Part shown: positions 23,900 to 35,705 of the stretch, piece by piece
Position numbering within the stretch: the first letter of the stretch is position 1
Layout of the letters: each line of letters starts with the position of its first letter
NCBI GenBank assembly: GCA_951799425.1
Contig: OX637392.1
Coordinates: 39,818,593-39,882,592, forward strand
From: Ilex aquifolium
Lineage: Eukaryota > Streptophyta > Magnoliopsida > Aquifoliales > Aquifoliaceae
DNA length: 64,000 nucleotides
Direction of reading: 5' to 3'
Notes under the pieces: generated by a model
The model's input: only the letters and a program-made list of their open reading frames with translations
Database searches by the model: none
What the model was told of the DNA's origin: nothing
Program-made: the position numbers and the translations under genes

Positions 23900-26700
23900 T
23901 CTTGAGATCGACAAGGCCTCTCATATAGTGCCTCATAGGGTGACATATGTATACTTGCCTAATAACCGTTGTTGTATGCGAACTCCACTAAGGGTAGGTG
24001 CTCTTCCCAGCTACCCTTGAGATCTAGGACACATGCCCGTAGCATATCCTCTAAAGTCTGGATGGTCCTCTCCGACTGATCATCCGTCTAGTGATGAAAA
24101 GCAGTGCTCATCATCAACTGTGTCCCCATGGCTCGCTGGAAACTCTCCCAAAAATGAGCCGTAAACCTGAGATCCCGATCCGATAGTATAGATACGGGCA
24201 CCCCATGCAACCGGACAATCTCCCGTATATACAACCTGCAGAATTCCTCCAGTGTGAAGGTCATCCGCATCGCTAAAAAGTGTGCCGACTTAGTAAGTCG
24301 GTCCACTATCACCCACACCGCATCATGCCCTCGCGATGTCCGTGGTAAGTGGGTCACAAAATCCATCGTGACATGCTCCCACTTCCACTCAGCCACCTCT
24401 AAAGGTTGGAGCAACCTTGCTAGTCTCTAGTGTTCAGCCTTGACCTGCTGACACGTGAGACATCGTCTGACAACATCTCCAACGTGTTTCTTCATTCCGC
24501 TCCAATAATACTGGCGACGAATATCATAGTACATCTTCGTGCCACCTGGATGTACAGCAAAACGGGAGCAATTGAACTCTCTAAGGATCTGCTCTCTCAG
24601 CTCCACAAACTGGGGAACCACAATCCGTCCCCTAAACCGAAGACTCCCATCCGAATGAATGGTCCAGCCCTTGTCACCGGTACCTGACTGTACCTGATCC
24701 CTAATAGACAATATCTCTGGGTCTTGCCTCTAGGACTTAATCACCCGGTTCTGTAGGGAAGACGTAGCCACCAAACTTTCCAAAGTGCCCTGAGCCTGAC
24801 CCATATAGCGTAGCCCGAACTGCCCCACAGTCTAGAGCATCTGCCACTCCCGGGAAGCCACACTAGCCAAGACTCCCCGTGACTTCCGACTGAGTGCATC
24901 AGCCACCACATTTGCCTTATCGGGATGGTAATACAAAGTGAAATCATAATCCTCCAAATACTCCATCCACATGTGTTGCCTCATGTTGAGGTCCTGCTAT
25001 GTAAAGATGTACTTTCAGAATTTTATGGTCCGAAAACACCTCGAACTGCTCACCGTATAGAAAGTGGCGCCAAGCCTTCAAGGCAAAGACTATGGCCGCC
25101 AACTCCATGTCATGTATAGGGTAATTCTGCTCGTGGTTCTTTAACTGCCGAGAGCCATAAGCCACTAGCCTCCCGGACTGCATCAAAACGCATCCAAGTC
25201 CGTCCTTAGAGGCATCACAATACACTGTGTACCTCTGTCCCCTTTCCGGAACTATCAGAATAGGAGCTGAAGTAAGCCTCCTCTTCAACTCCTGGAATGC
25301 CTTCTCACACAAGTCATTCCACTCAAACTTGACCTCTTTTCGGGTCAACTTGGTCATAGGTGCAGCTAATCGGGAGAAGTCCTCAATGAACCTCCTGTAA
25401 TACCCTGCCAATCCCAAGAAACTGCGTATCTCGAAGACTGACTTCGGCCTCTCCCTATTCATGACTGCCTCAACCTTCTCCGGGTCCACGGATACACCCA
25501 AAGCCGACACCACGTGTCCTAAAAATTTCACCTCCGTAAGCCAAAATTCACACTTGCTGAACTTGGCGTACAACTAATGGTCTCTCAAGGTCTGGAGAAC
25601 AACCCTCAAATGACCCTCATACTCCTCCATAGACTTGGAGTAGATCAAGGTGTCGCCAACAAAGACCACAACAAACTGATCTAAATAGGGTTGGAATACC
25701 CTATGCATGAGATCCATGAATGCCGCCGGGGTATTCGTCAATCCAAAAGGCATGACGGTAAACTCGAAATGCCCATACCGCGTCCTAAACGCCATCTTAG
25801 GGATATCTGCCTCCCTAACCCTCAACTGATGGTAACTAGTGCGGAGATCTATCTTGGAGTAGACCCGCGCCCCTCTCAGCTGATCAAACAAATTATCAAT
25901 CATCGGCAAAGGGTACCTATTCTTGATAGTAACCCTATTTAACTGCCGGTAATCTATGCATTGTCGAAGGGTCTTGTCCTTCTTCTTGGCAAACAACACC
26001 GGAGCACCCCAAGGTGAAGTGCTCGTTCTAATAAAGCCCCTGTCCAACAATTCCTGTAATTAGACCTTGAGTTCTTGCAACTCAGCAGGTGTCATCTTAT
26101 GCGGAGTCATAAAAATGGGCGATATACCGGGGTGTAACTCAATGGTGAAGTCTACATCCCTATGTGGAGGTAATCCAGGTAGTTCATCTGGAAAAACATC
26201 CTCATACTCACACACCACCCGAGGTAGACCAAACTCATGTCTCGGCTCGTCCTCCAGGGTAAGGCTTACTAGCCAACCCATCAACTGCCCGTGCCATCGA
26301 GAGTCATACACGGCTTGGGGTAAAACACCATGCTTTTCCCCTTGGAACTTGAAACAAACGTCCTCCGGTGTGTATTGACCCTCTTACAATCACAATCAAT
26401 GACAACTCGATGTGCCGTCAACCAATCCATCCCAAGGATAACATCGAACTCCGACATGTCCATGACCCTAAGGTCCACGGTGAGTAGAATCCCCGAGATC
26501 TCTAACTCACAACCCCGACATATCTGATCAATACTCACCCTAGCTCCTAGGGGAGAACTCACATGCAACGGCTCTTCCAAGGTCTCAACCTCTAAGCCCA
26601 AATCTCTAACACATGATGCAGCAATAAAAGAATGAGATGCACCAGAGTCAAATAATACCCTTGCCCATAAGCGAGAGAGTAGAAATGTACCCTGGATAAC
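23900..26700 (-). pseudogene. Chromovirus pol remnant
   Basis: From right to left on the minus strand: protease part (about 26400-26700, with FDSGASHSFI), RT (about 25500-26311, with [11 protein letters not shown] and [10 protein letters not shown]), RNase H (about 24900-25300, with [13 protein letters not shown]), and integrase zinc-binding and core (about 24090-24711, with CLTCQQVKAEH and VIVDRLTKSAHF). Broken. Confidence 0.85.
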
Positions 26701-27615
26701 CGACTGATCTGCTGGCTCAGTCTGAGGCATAATGGCATAGACACGCCCCTGAGTACCCGAGGTCCCGGCTTGTGAGCCTTGTCCTCGGCCTCGACCCATG
26801 CTCTGGCCCATCTGGCCTGACTGTAGGGTCCCCGCACGTGAAGTAGTAGGGCCTTGTGCAGCACCCTGGAACTGATACTGGCTCCCCTGACCCATGGTGG
26901 GGTAGGGAGGAATAAAGTGCGTCTGTGCATGCCCCACCGAAGACTGGGACTGGGATGCCCCATAGCTCTGAGATCTTTGCCGCTAAGGACAATCACGCTT
27001 CATATGCCCTAGTTGGTGGCAATGATAGCAAGTCCTCTGGCCTGCCTAGTAGGAAGGCCTCTGATTTCTCCCGTCTTGGGAGGATTGACCTTGGCCTTGG
27101 CCTTGATAGTCGCGGCCCTGTGGAGTTGAAGTCCTTTACTTCTTCCCCGAACTTGAAGAAAAGGATTGGCCATCCTTCCTCTTGTTTTTAACACCCGCTT
27201 CCCGGATGCTCCGTGCGTCATTCATCTCTCTCTCAATGGCCATAGATGTCTCAACCATCGAATCTAAGTCTTGCAGACGAAGACCCACAATTTTACCCCG
27301 GATGGAATGTAGCTGAAATGTAGCCAGCGTTACCTTAGTGGCATCGGAGGTGATCTCCATAGCCCCTAAGACCTTGTCAACTTGTCGGAACCAATGGTCA
27401 GCCACCATAGGATCCGCTCCTCCCACAAAGGTCGGAGGATGGTGCGCCTTGAACTTCTAGAGGTTACTTGACCCTTCTTAGCCCACACTTACACTAGCAT
27501 GTGCAATGGTAGCGGCAGCAGCACCAATAGCCTCAACAAAGGCTTGTTGGTCAAAGGTCGGTGGTAGTTGGTTATTGTTCCGTCCACCCCGACGTCCCCT
27601 TCCTCTAGTTGCCAT
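26700..27615 (-). pseudogene. Chromovirus gag remnant
   Basis: Begins near 27615 with a MATRGRGRRGGR-like N-terminus, followed by a capsid-like part with ADHWFRQVDKVL and a zinc-knuckle and glutamine-rich region. Broken. Confidence 0.7.
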
Positions 27616-27956
27616 CTACACACACATAAAATAGCAATAGACCAACAACTTAGCATCCCAAAATTAGGGATCAAGTTTTAAACTTTGAGATTTCTCTCCT
27701 TGTCTCACTAGTAGAGTGTATGCCACCATTAGTAGACATTTACCCCATGAACTATCCCATTCATTAACTTTCCCACTCCCAAGGTTATGTTTGCTAACCC
27801 TAGTGTGTCCATTTTCATATACACGTTACCATGAATATAATTCACAAATCACATAGCACATAATATGTAACAATTTGAAGCAAATAACATGAAATGCACC
27901 ATGCATGCAATTGTCTAAACTCATGCCCATCAAGCCCTAGGTAAATCGTATACCTA

Positions 27957-27970
27957 AGCTCTGATACCAA
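27957..27970 (-). other. Primer-binding site, initiator tRNA-Met
   Basis: On the minus strand it reads TTGGTATCAGAGC, directly inside the LTR end at 27973. This fixes the element's orientation and, by homology, that of all related LTRs here. Confidence 0.85.
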
Positions 27971-27972
27971 GC

Positions 27973-30052
27973 TGTGACACCCCAAAATTCAGGGGGTCCG
28001 TAAGTAACCCGTTGATCATCCATCAACCCGCGGAATACCCATGGATACCGAGTAACTCGATATCGCGCCGTTATGCCCCATTTACCGGGGTCCATGATTT
28101 AACAAAATTTCGGGCAGAGTCTCCTTTGTACGGAGAACTCTACCCAAAAACACAACCTGTGCATCATATAATCACATGACCCATCCGAGGTCCAATATAC
28201 AACATTGACCACACCGGGTCCATTTATCCATACTTGTGACGCCCCTAAAACCGGGGGTCATATGTCAATGTATACAGTGTGACATTGACTTGCAGTAGTG
28301 TGACATTGGTTTGTAACAGTGCGACATTGGCTAGTATCAGTGTGACATAGGTTGGCATTGGTGTGACATTGACTTATATTAGTGTGACATTGTCGTGTAC
28401 CACTGTGACATTGGAATGTACCACTGTGACATTGTCGTGTGCCATTGTGCCAATGTGACATATACCCAACTACTATAAACCCACCAAATTCATGCATCAA
28501 CATAGTTAATACAAGTTTAAATTTACAACTCTTTTACATACATTACATGCCAAAAACTAAATTACAAGTTTAGTTTTACAAAAGCATCATTTAAAGCCAC
28601 ATTCTGGCTTTCTTCACCCTTGATGACTCAGATGAGAGCCGTCCACCGGCGTATAACCCGCACCTGAAATGTTTTCCCGTGTAGGGTGAGCCACACTCAA
28701 TAGAGTATCTCCTACAGAGGCTATTCCCCACCTAGATGCATATGGAATGTACACATGCAACAATCAACAACATTTATCCATTTCAAACATGAATATGTGA
28801 TTCAAGGTTGAAATTCTACCATGTCATGCCATGATATGAGATGACACTCACTCATGCACCTTAACCCGAGCCCTCACCGGTTCCCACAACACAATGCAAT
28901 GCACCTGTGCAATGAATCCGTCAATTTACGAAAATACATCCAATGATTGTTTGAAATAAAGGTTACGTATTTATAAAACCAAATCATTGTTGGATGTTAC
29001 CCATTGAATGAGTATTTTTTTATAAAACAAAATCTTGTGTCTTTGTTGGGCAACGGATTTTGGTATCACAACCGCCGGTTCCGTACACCATCACACTTTT
29101 ATGGAATTTCACCTCAGGGGAGTGTGTGAACCAAGTAACCGGGTTTTGCACCCGAGGAAGAGTCTAGCCCTTCTTGCTATACCCGACACAAGTTTTCCAT
29201 GCATGCAACCGTGCGACTCTGTTGAACCTTGATCCAACGGTACCGAGCCCACTTATCAACCACCAAGTATGGTGTTTGATCAACCATGCACTCACACACC
29301 CACACTCATGACTCATGCCCATGAATGTGATGCCAATGTTACTCCCAAATTGCAATGCATGCCAAGTGAGCAATTTTCACATGTCAACATATAGCATAAC
29401 AATTTATATCATATGCATATAATTTTCATGAACTATCACCATGCTAACATATCATGAAGCATATGTCCACATGTCAATAACAATGCCTAAACATGTTGCT
29501 TCAATTGCATCAAAACAACAATTTCAAATCACTCAAGGCATTTTATCAAACACCTTCAAGGCAACAATCATGTTAAACACATATCATGCCCAAAAGTTCA
29601 CCAAGTTACAAGAAATTACACAAGTAACTTTCATACATCAAAATCAAGCTAGAAGTTAGCCTAATCCATTTCTATACTCATTTTCTCATTTCCATAACAA
29701 TAGACAAGTGATATATAACCACCTACACCTAACCATTCCTTATGGACATTCTAGGTTAGAAATGAACCCGAGTAGGAGGGAACTCTACCTCTTGATGCGT
29801 GAATCGAAGAGTAGAGCCTCAAGAACACCTCCCAAAACCTCCAAGACTTGATTTTCCCAAAATCTCCCATTTGGATTTTCGATGAAATCCCTCGTTCTTG
29901 GTATGGCTGCGTAGTCCTAGTCGAGAAGATCGACTTTAACTCTTGGCTCGACGGATTCTGACCGACGGAACTCCGTGAATCGAAGGAAGAAAATTTGATT
30001 TCTCTCTTTCTCTCCCTCTCTTCTCTCCAACGTTGAAGACCAGCTGATTTGT
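27973..30052 (-). repeat. Chromovirus 5' LTR, truncated
   Basis: Starts TGTGACACCCC and is colinear with the solo LTR at 21005 until GACCAGCTGATTT, where the match ends. About 420 bp of the outer (U3) side, including the TATA region, is missing. Differences from the 21005 copy are a few percent by eye, many of them C/T or G/A. Confidence 0.85.
28263..28462. repeat. Minisatellite TGTGACATTG, second copy
   Basis: Same array as 21295-21492, with the same number of units but scattered substitutions. Confidence 0.85.
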
Positions 30053-31077
30053 TTAAAAGAGGTTATTTATAAAAAAAAAAATTTAACTTTTTGCGATGAA
30101 GTGTTTCGTCGAGAAAGGTTGAACATCAATTATATTTTGCGATGATTTCAATTTTCGTCACGAAATATACTTATTCGCGACGTTTTATGGTTGTGTTGCC
30201 AATAATTATTGTAAACAAAAAATAATAATTTTTGCTACAATTTTAATTTTCGTCACAAAAAATATTATTTGCGACGTTGTAGTTGCATCGCCAATACATT
30301 CATACTTTGATTAATTAATCTTATTTGTGACGATTTATTTTCGTCGCAAAAAATAATAAAATTATTTAATTTTATTTTTTACAACAAAGTCAAAATTTAA
30401 TTTTAACGATCTTTACAGCATCACGAAAAGTATCTGCAACATCCAAGTTTGTTCAAACATGGAAGGGTAAATCCATGCTCAGAATCTTCCAAAAGCTATG
30501 CCTCTTAGTAGCTGTTTACTCCATTTGGAGAGAAAGGAACTCAAGGCTCCATAGCGAACAATCCAAGAACTCCAAAGTCATCTTGTAAGCTATTGTCCAA
30601 ACCATTAGGGACAGAATGCCTTCTCTTAAATTCAAGAACACTCCAAGGAACAAAAGGTTACTTCTAACCTGGCAGCTTCCCAGCTCATGCCTGCTATGAT
30701 GTCCAAGTTTGTTTTGCATAGAATTGTATAGGACTAGGGCTAATTCCCATGGGGTACTTAGCTAAGCTTGGTACCTCTTAGGAAGTCCCCATACTTTTGC
30801 TCATCAATGGGGATTCACTCCGAATATTATTTTTGTTTTGATGTACATCACAAAATTTCCACATGAATGAAAACTTTATTTACTTTCCGAGAAAAAAAAG
30901 TATATGCGACGTCAAAATTGAATAGCCTCGTCGCAGAAATGTTTACAACGACGTTTCTGCGACGAGGCTATTACAACGATGTTGCAACGAAATAAAATCA
31001 TCGCAAAAAATAATTCGTGACTTTTTTTTATTTTTTGCGACAAAAATATCGTCGCAAAAAAGTATTTTCTTCTAGTG
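30053..31077 (-). mobile_element. CACTA element fragment, right arm
   Basis: Terminus CACTAGAAGAAAATAC on the minus strand ends at 31077. Leftward it shows many subterminal motifs (TTTGCGACGA, TCGTCGCAAA), interrupted by a LINE tail at 30441-30895. The other terminus is missing at the chromovirus junction (30052). No transposase is recognisable. It is the inverted counterpart of 7741-8143. Confidence 0.7.
30441..30895 (+). mobile_element. L1 LINE, 5'-truncated insertion
   Basis: A 455-bp insertion in CACTA sequence. It carries the last about 85 codons of ORF2 (30448-30700) with the zf-RVT-type C-terminus (VYSIWRERNSRL motif, one stop inside), a 3' UTR and an A-rich tail. The flanks AAAAGTATCTGCAAC (30426-30440) and AAAAGTATATGCGAC (30896-30910) are a 15-bp target duplication with two differences, and the left-arm copy supports a common ancestor sequence. 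Confidence 0.85.
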
Positions 31078-31499
31078 GGATGCAAAGAAGTACCTGGGAG
31101 ATGGATGTGATCGTGACGGTGGTACTGTGGCGGTGACGGAGGTGTTGTGGCAGTGACAGAGGTGCTTTGCTGGTGACGGTGGCGCTGGAAGGCTGAGAGA
31201 GAGCTAGCCCAATTTTAAAAATTAGGGTAAATTACACTTACACCCCCTGACTTTTTGGTTTATTACACGGACACCCCCTGACTTATGACAAATGACACCG
31301 AACTCCCCTGACATTTAAAACTTGTAACAGTCACACCCCTTCTAACTAACAGACGTTAGAATGACTAACGGTCAAAGCTGATGTCATCGATATTAATTCC
31401 TAAAATACCAAAAATGCCCTCCAAATATATGTTCTTACCCTAAAAATTTATCAATCTCTCACTTATCATTTCTCTATTTAATATTTCATATATAAACTA

Positions 31500-31650
31500 A
31501 AATTTTCTCATTTAATCTAAAATTAAATGTTATATTTCACATTTAATCTAAAATTAAATGTTGAATTAAATGTTATATTTCACATTTACATTTAAACTAA
31601 AATTAAATGTTGAATTAAATGTTATATTTCACATTTACATTTAAACCAAA
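31500..31650. repeat. AT-rich tandem repeat in Pack-MULE
   Basis: Three to four imperfect copies of a roughly 35-55-bp unit built from AAATGTTATATTTCACATTTA and ATCTAAAATTAAATG blocks. Non-coding. Confidence 0.7.
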
Positions 31651-31728
31651 AATGCCACCACCGACCACCATCGACATTCACCGTTGCAACAGATCACCCC
31701 CCCCCCCCCCCCCACACACACACACAGT

Positions 31729-31899
31729 TTTGTCAATGGTGTAGTACCAACCTTATGGGAGCAGCTCAATCGAAAAAACAAGCAGGACAAAGTGGTAGAA
31801 GGGTTTGTCACTGGAGCTTTGAGAAATCTTTGCGGTGACAAAGAGGGGTACTGGAGGGCAACACTCGATGCCGGAGGAGTAGATATCATTTTGGGGCTA
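31729..31899 (+). pseudogene. Captured CSI armadillo gene fragment 1
   Basis: An open stretch of about 57 codons, with no stop, resembles an armadillo repeat of plant CELLULOSE SYNTHASE INTERACTIVE proteins (CSI1/CSI3 family, which link cellulose synthase to microtubules). Diagnostic runs are GVVPTLWEQL, VTGALRNLCGDKEGYW and AGGVDIILGL. Both ends stop abruptly at non-homologous DNA (a CA repeat on the left, a TA repeat on the right), as expected for a transduplicated piece. It is recognised from memory of the family; the parent gene is not in this window. It is probably not functional. Confidence 0.8.
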
Positions 31900-32323
31900 T
31901 ATATATATATATATACACACACACGCATTCATATATACATACACACAGACACCACCCAATACCCAGCCCCTAATACCCAGCAATGCAACCACACCACCCC
32001 CACCCAGCCCCCATCTCTCTCTCTCCCTCTCTCTCTCTTCGGCGATATAGCAGACCAGACCCCCAATCGCAACAATGGAGTCATTAGTACCCATTACCGG
32101 CATCATTGCCGAAGACCCAATTGCAACAATGGAGTCCACCATCAACACATCCATCGGCTGGAATCTCACCAGAGATAAAGAGACCCATCAACACCACCAC
32201 CTCAACCATCCAAAATCACCCATTAGGATTTGCGATCTTTACCTCAAATCTTCTTTCTCTCTCAACGAAATAAACCATCCAAAATCACCCAAAATCACCC
32301 ATTAGGGTTCTGTACATATTCAT

Positions 32324-32455
32324 TCTTGCTTCTGCTTCTGCCTTCCTTGCCTCAATTGACTCCGACTTCAAAAGTGTCAGTAATGGCAGGATGCATCCAT
32401 CTAAAAGCACCTTCAATCGTAAGTCTTCATCTTTGCACAAGACACTCAAAGTTGA
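32324..32455 (-). pseudogene. Captured CSI armadillo gene fragment 2
   Basis: About 44 codons on the minus strand resemble the part of CSI proteins just upstream of fragment 1. Diagnostic runs are LCKDEDLRLKVLL, GCILPLLTLLKSES and EARKAEAEA. In the parent protein this segment precedes fragment 1 by only a few dozen residues, yet here it is on the other strand and 425 bp away, so the two pieces were captured separately or rearranged after capture. A TA/CA repeat bounds it on the right. Confidence 0.75.
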
Positions 32456-33763
32456 TATATATATATACACACACGTACACACAAAGATGGCTGAGGGGGA
32501 GAGAGAGAAGACCGATGAACAGAGGGGCAAAGGTTTGGGTTTGGGTTGGGTTAAACATAGGGGCAAAGTTGTCTTTTTATTAGGAGAGTTAACTCCGTCT
32601 AACTATTGGGGTCTTAGTGTCATTTGTCAAAAGTCAGGGGGTGTCCGTGTAATAAATCAAAAAGTCAGGGGGTGTCAGTGTAATTTACCCTAAAAATTAA
32701 TAGCTAGGTAGTTAATTTGATGAGTTTTTTAAAATTAATAGTTGTGTGCTAAGCATGGGCTATGTGTGTGTTGTGCTACAGAGAAGAGAAAGAGAAGGGA
32801 AAGTAAAAGAAAAAGAGAAAGAGAAAGAGGGGAGATTAACATTAGAGTAGCCAAAGTCGTTATATTATTACAGTATGTGGTCGTTGGAGTGGGAAGCTGA
32901 AGAGAGATGTGGTCGCTGAAGTTGGAATCTGGAGAGAGGGAGGACACAAATGATCAGGAGAGGAAAGAGGGAGGAAATAGGGGAGAGAGAGAGAAGGAGC
33001 AAGGTGGGACGGGAGACAGAGAGACGACAGAGAAGAGTGAATTGAATGAAACGGCGTGGGATATTATTTCAAGGAGAGTGATTTTGCACCATTAAATAAA
33101 ATACGAATTATTTGGATTAATCCGAAATGTCAGTGAATGAGCGAAAAAATGGGTAAGAGATTAAATTCAACTTACTATGTGTTTTATTATATAGATATAT
33201 ACAATTTAATTTCTTCAAATAAATCGACTTTATACAATGGGGCAATCTCAAATTTGATTACCAAATTGTTTTGTTGTATAACAAAATGTTTTCTCAATGA
33301 CTTTGTCTCTTTCCCAACGCTACAATAAAATAATAGTACTGAATGGTTAGTTTTGATACAATACCACTAGTTACTATAAAGTAAGTATAAGATTACAACT
33401 CAATCTGATAAAGGTATGAGAAAATGGGATTGCTTGGGAGTGATACAAGAAAATAGCTTTTTGGCTTCAACAAAGTACCGATGCAAAAGTATTTATGACG
33501 GCAAAGTGACCTTTTGGATCGGCAAATTGGGGTTCATAAGAAATAGGTGATGCAAATGGTTTTGCGTCGACTTTTCAGTCTGCAAAGGCCGACAAAAACA
33601 TGTCGTTGCAACAAATATTAGATCCAACACCTATTTATTGCATCAACACTTTTCCGTGGAAAAAACACCGTTTGCAAAGGCATGCAGCCGTTGCCAAAGA
33701 TATAATTTGCCAAGTTAGGGAACCGACACAACAAATGATGTTGATAAATGATGTACTTTTTTT

Positions 33764-35314
33764 ATATATTATTTTGCTTTATTTTATTTTATTCTTTTAA
33801 TGATCAACTATTACAAACAAATCAAAATAAAATCTATGTCAATGAATTTGTTTTGGTATAATACTAACAATTACGTTTTGATATCATATTGTTATGTTTA
33901 AGGGAGAATTACACCCAAATCCCCTGAAGTTTGTCACTTAATCACTCAGACTCCCTGATATTTAAAATATTACACACAGACCCCCTGAAGTTTGTACGCG
34001 CGTAACACTTAGACCCCTGCTATAAATATATCCATTAATAAATTACACTCAGACCCCTTAAAGTTTGTAAATATATATTACTTAGACTCCTTAAATTTAA
34101 AATGTTATACTTAGACAAAAAATATTTCAATCAAAGATAAAATATCAAATATTTTAAAGTTTACAATTAAAATTCATGTTATATTGAATCTTTTATTGAA
34201 ATAAAATCAAAAATAAAAATTCAATTTTTTCTTAAAAAATTGTGATTAGTAAACAATTATATTGTCTATTGAAATTTAATTTGATAGTTTAAACGACCAA
34301 ATTCAAATACCAAACTACCTCAATTAAAGCTAAAAGATATTGTGTTCATTACAGTTTGACCCCATGTTTAATTTTTTAGTTTTATTTCAATAAATGACAT
34401 AATAGAACATGAATTTCTGATGTAAAATTTATATTCTATTATGAATGACATAGACCACTTGTTTGATTTTTTAGTTTTATTCCATAGTATAATTGTATAT
34501 TAATTACGATTTTTTAAGAAAAAATTAAATTTTTATTTTTAATTTTATTTCAATAAATGATACAATAGAATATGAATTTTGGTTGTAAAATTTAAAATAT
34601 TTGATATTCTTTTTTTGATTAGAGTATTTTTTATCTAAGTATAATATTTTAAACTTAAAAAGTCTAAGTATTATATACTTACAAACTTCAAGGGAGTCTA
34701 AATATAATTTATTAATGGATATATTTACAGCAGGGGTCTAAGTGTTACGCGCGTATAAACTTCAGGGGGTCTGTGTGTAATATTTCAAATGTCAGGGGTC
34801 TGAGTGATTAAGTGACAAAGCTCAGGGGTCTTGGTGTAATTCTCCCTATCTTTAAATACATAAAATATCTTGTAGCCCACCTAGAAATATATAGTTTGTG
34901 GTATCTTTCTTCTTCTTCTTTTTTTTTTTATTATTATCCCTGCGATGGCTTTCCAATAGATGATATTTCACTAACAAATTGCGATGAGAAACCAGATCGA
35001 AAGAAAAAAAATTAAAGAGTATATATTTATATTAATTATGTCTAGAAAAAAAATTTACAGATAATAAATAATTTTAAATATTGAGTAAAAATATCTTCAA
35101 CAATTGCAAACAGCAAAAGGGCAAAAAAAATGCATTTTTTGCGGAATAGTACAATAATGGCCAGGGTTGTTCCGTCCCTCTATTGAGAACAAGAGTCGTG
35201 TGGGAGATCTTCCGATCCATTTCTAATAGAAATGGAGAGGAACCAAAGCCCAAAAGAAGTACGTATGTATGGTCATTGCTGAATTTTCTTCCAGCACTTG
35301 CATGATTTTATGTG
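33764..35314. other. Right-arm interval lacking the BBE-like gene
   Basis: This lies between the two homologous segments of the right arm. After removing the Mutator-like foldback element (33902-34846), about 600 bp of AT-rich sequence remains. It does not resemble the 4.7 kb at the equivalent left position (1896-6555). No trace of the oxidase gene was seen. Confidence 0.6.
33902..34846. mobile_element. Foldback Mutator-like MITE
   Basis: A 945-bp element with ends GGGAGAATTACACC and reverse complement. The terminal repeats are unusually long (at least 150 bp clearly matched, and the inner AT-rich parts also pair, about 350 bp per arm), so almost the whole element is a hairpin. The flanking 9-bp duplication is TATGTTTAA (33893-33901) against TATCTTTAA (34847-34855), one mismatch. 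Non-coding. Confidence 0.85.
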
Positions 35315-35705
35315 CATTACTTGACGAGTGGTGCATGTAATGCACATAAAATCTTGATTAGTGATGTAAAAAGAGATAAATGTTACTTGTGTCCAGAGGT
35401 TATCCTTTGTTTAATTGTCAAAACTTGCAAGAAGCTGTATATAAACACCAATTTTCTGTATTTTATTCATTCTACTACCCTTGTTACTTTTTCTTCCTTT
35501 TTTTTTTTTTTTTGTCACTGATTATGAAAGTATATTTCTTATATTCAATTTCCTTGATTAATCTGAATTAACTTATTAATTACTGGATCCCACATAACAT
35601 TCACCTTGCATATTTAAGATTTCTAATGCAGTTCACGAATCTTTTGAAAATTGGGGCACAACACGATTGTTCCAGCACTCCAAGAAAAAACAGTTTGCAA
35701 AGAGA

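Larger units (their letters stand above)
8144..23900 (+). mobile_element. Athila-type Ty3/gypsy element, broken, with nested LTRs
   Basis: The 5' LTR is 8144-9660, followed by a tRNA-Asp-type primer site, gag, protease, RT, RNase H and integrase remnants to about 14930, a long non-coding 3' part, and a 3' LTR starting at 20492 that stops near 23900. The Athila assignment rests on the primer site, the protease motif DLGASVNLLP and the gag and integrase style. No envelope-like frame is recognisable. The element is broken, with roughly ten breaks in coding parts. Two Tekay-type solo LTRs are nested in it (16791-19409, 21005-23503). The LTRs differ by about 4-5% by eye, suggesting one to two million years with a commonly used plant rate. 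Confidence 0.88.
20492..23900 (+). repeat. Athila 3' LTR, interrupted and truncated
   Basis: 20492-21004 and 23509-23895 together match the 5' LTR from its start to about position 960. The gap is a solo LTR insertion (21005-23503) with a GAAAC duplication. Similarity stops near 23895, where the sequence runs straight into the integrase end of a minus-strand chromovirus; the last third of the LTR is absent. Confidence 0.85.
23900..30052 (-). mobile_element. Tekay-type chromovirus, truncated at both ends, broken
   Basis: Minus-strand order: 5' LTR (27973-30052, cut at its outer end), primer site, gag, protease, RT, RNase H and integrase, cut within integrase near 23900. The Tekay/Del clade is indicated by the initiator-tRNA-Met primer site, CCHC gag and pol style. 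It is broken, with about ten breaks, and has no 3' LTR. The left cut abuts Athila LTR; the right cut abuts CACTA sequence. Its age cannot be taken from LTR pairs; it is probably a few million years or less, given its closeness to the neighbouring solo LTR. Confidence 0.85.
31225..32690. mobile_element. Pack-MULE-like Mutator element with CSI gene fragments
   Basis: The ends read GGGTAAATTACACTTACACC and its near-perfect reverse complement; terminal repeats extend about 85 bp with few mismatches. A perfect 9-bp duplication TAAAAATTA flanks it (31216-31224, 32691-32699), the Mutator hallmark. There is no transposase, so it is non-autonomous. The interior holds two fragments of a plant CSI-type armadillo gene on opposite strands (31729-31899, 32324-32455), a tandem AT-rich repeat (31500-31650), and C-run, CA and CT microsatellites. 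The left arm of the inverted repeat has the empty site. Confidence 0.9.
30675..33763. repeat. Inverted-repeat arm, right inner segment
   Basis: Reverse complement of 6556-8143, with one large addition, the Mutator-like element at 31225-32690. The left arm keeps the empty site of that insertion (TTAATTTTTAAAATT near 7611-7625), so the insertion is younger than the duplication. A GA-rich block (32770-33010) is the mirror of the CT-rich block 7280-7540. No host gene. Confidence 0.85.

Noticed and set aside
31684-32178. A 164-codon open frame containing armadillo sequence as a real gene
   Set aside because: Only about 57 codons resemble CSI; the rest is translated microsatellite. It lies wholly inside a MULE, so it is a captured fragment.
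33764-35314. A second, decayed copy of the BBE-like gene in the right arm
   Set aside because: I looked for His/Cys flavin motifs and the C-terminal YRDLDLG in this interval on both strands and found none.
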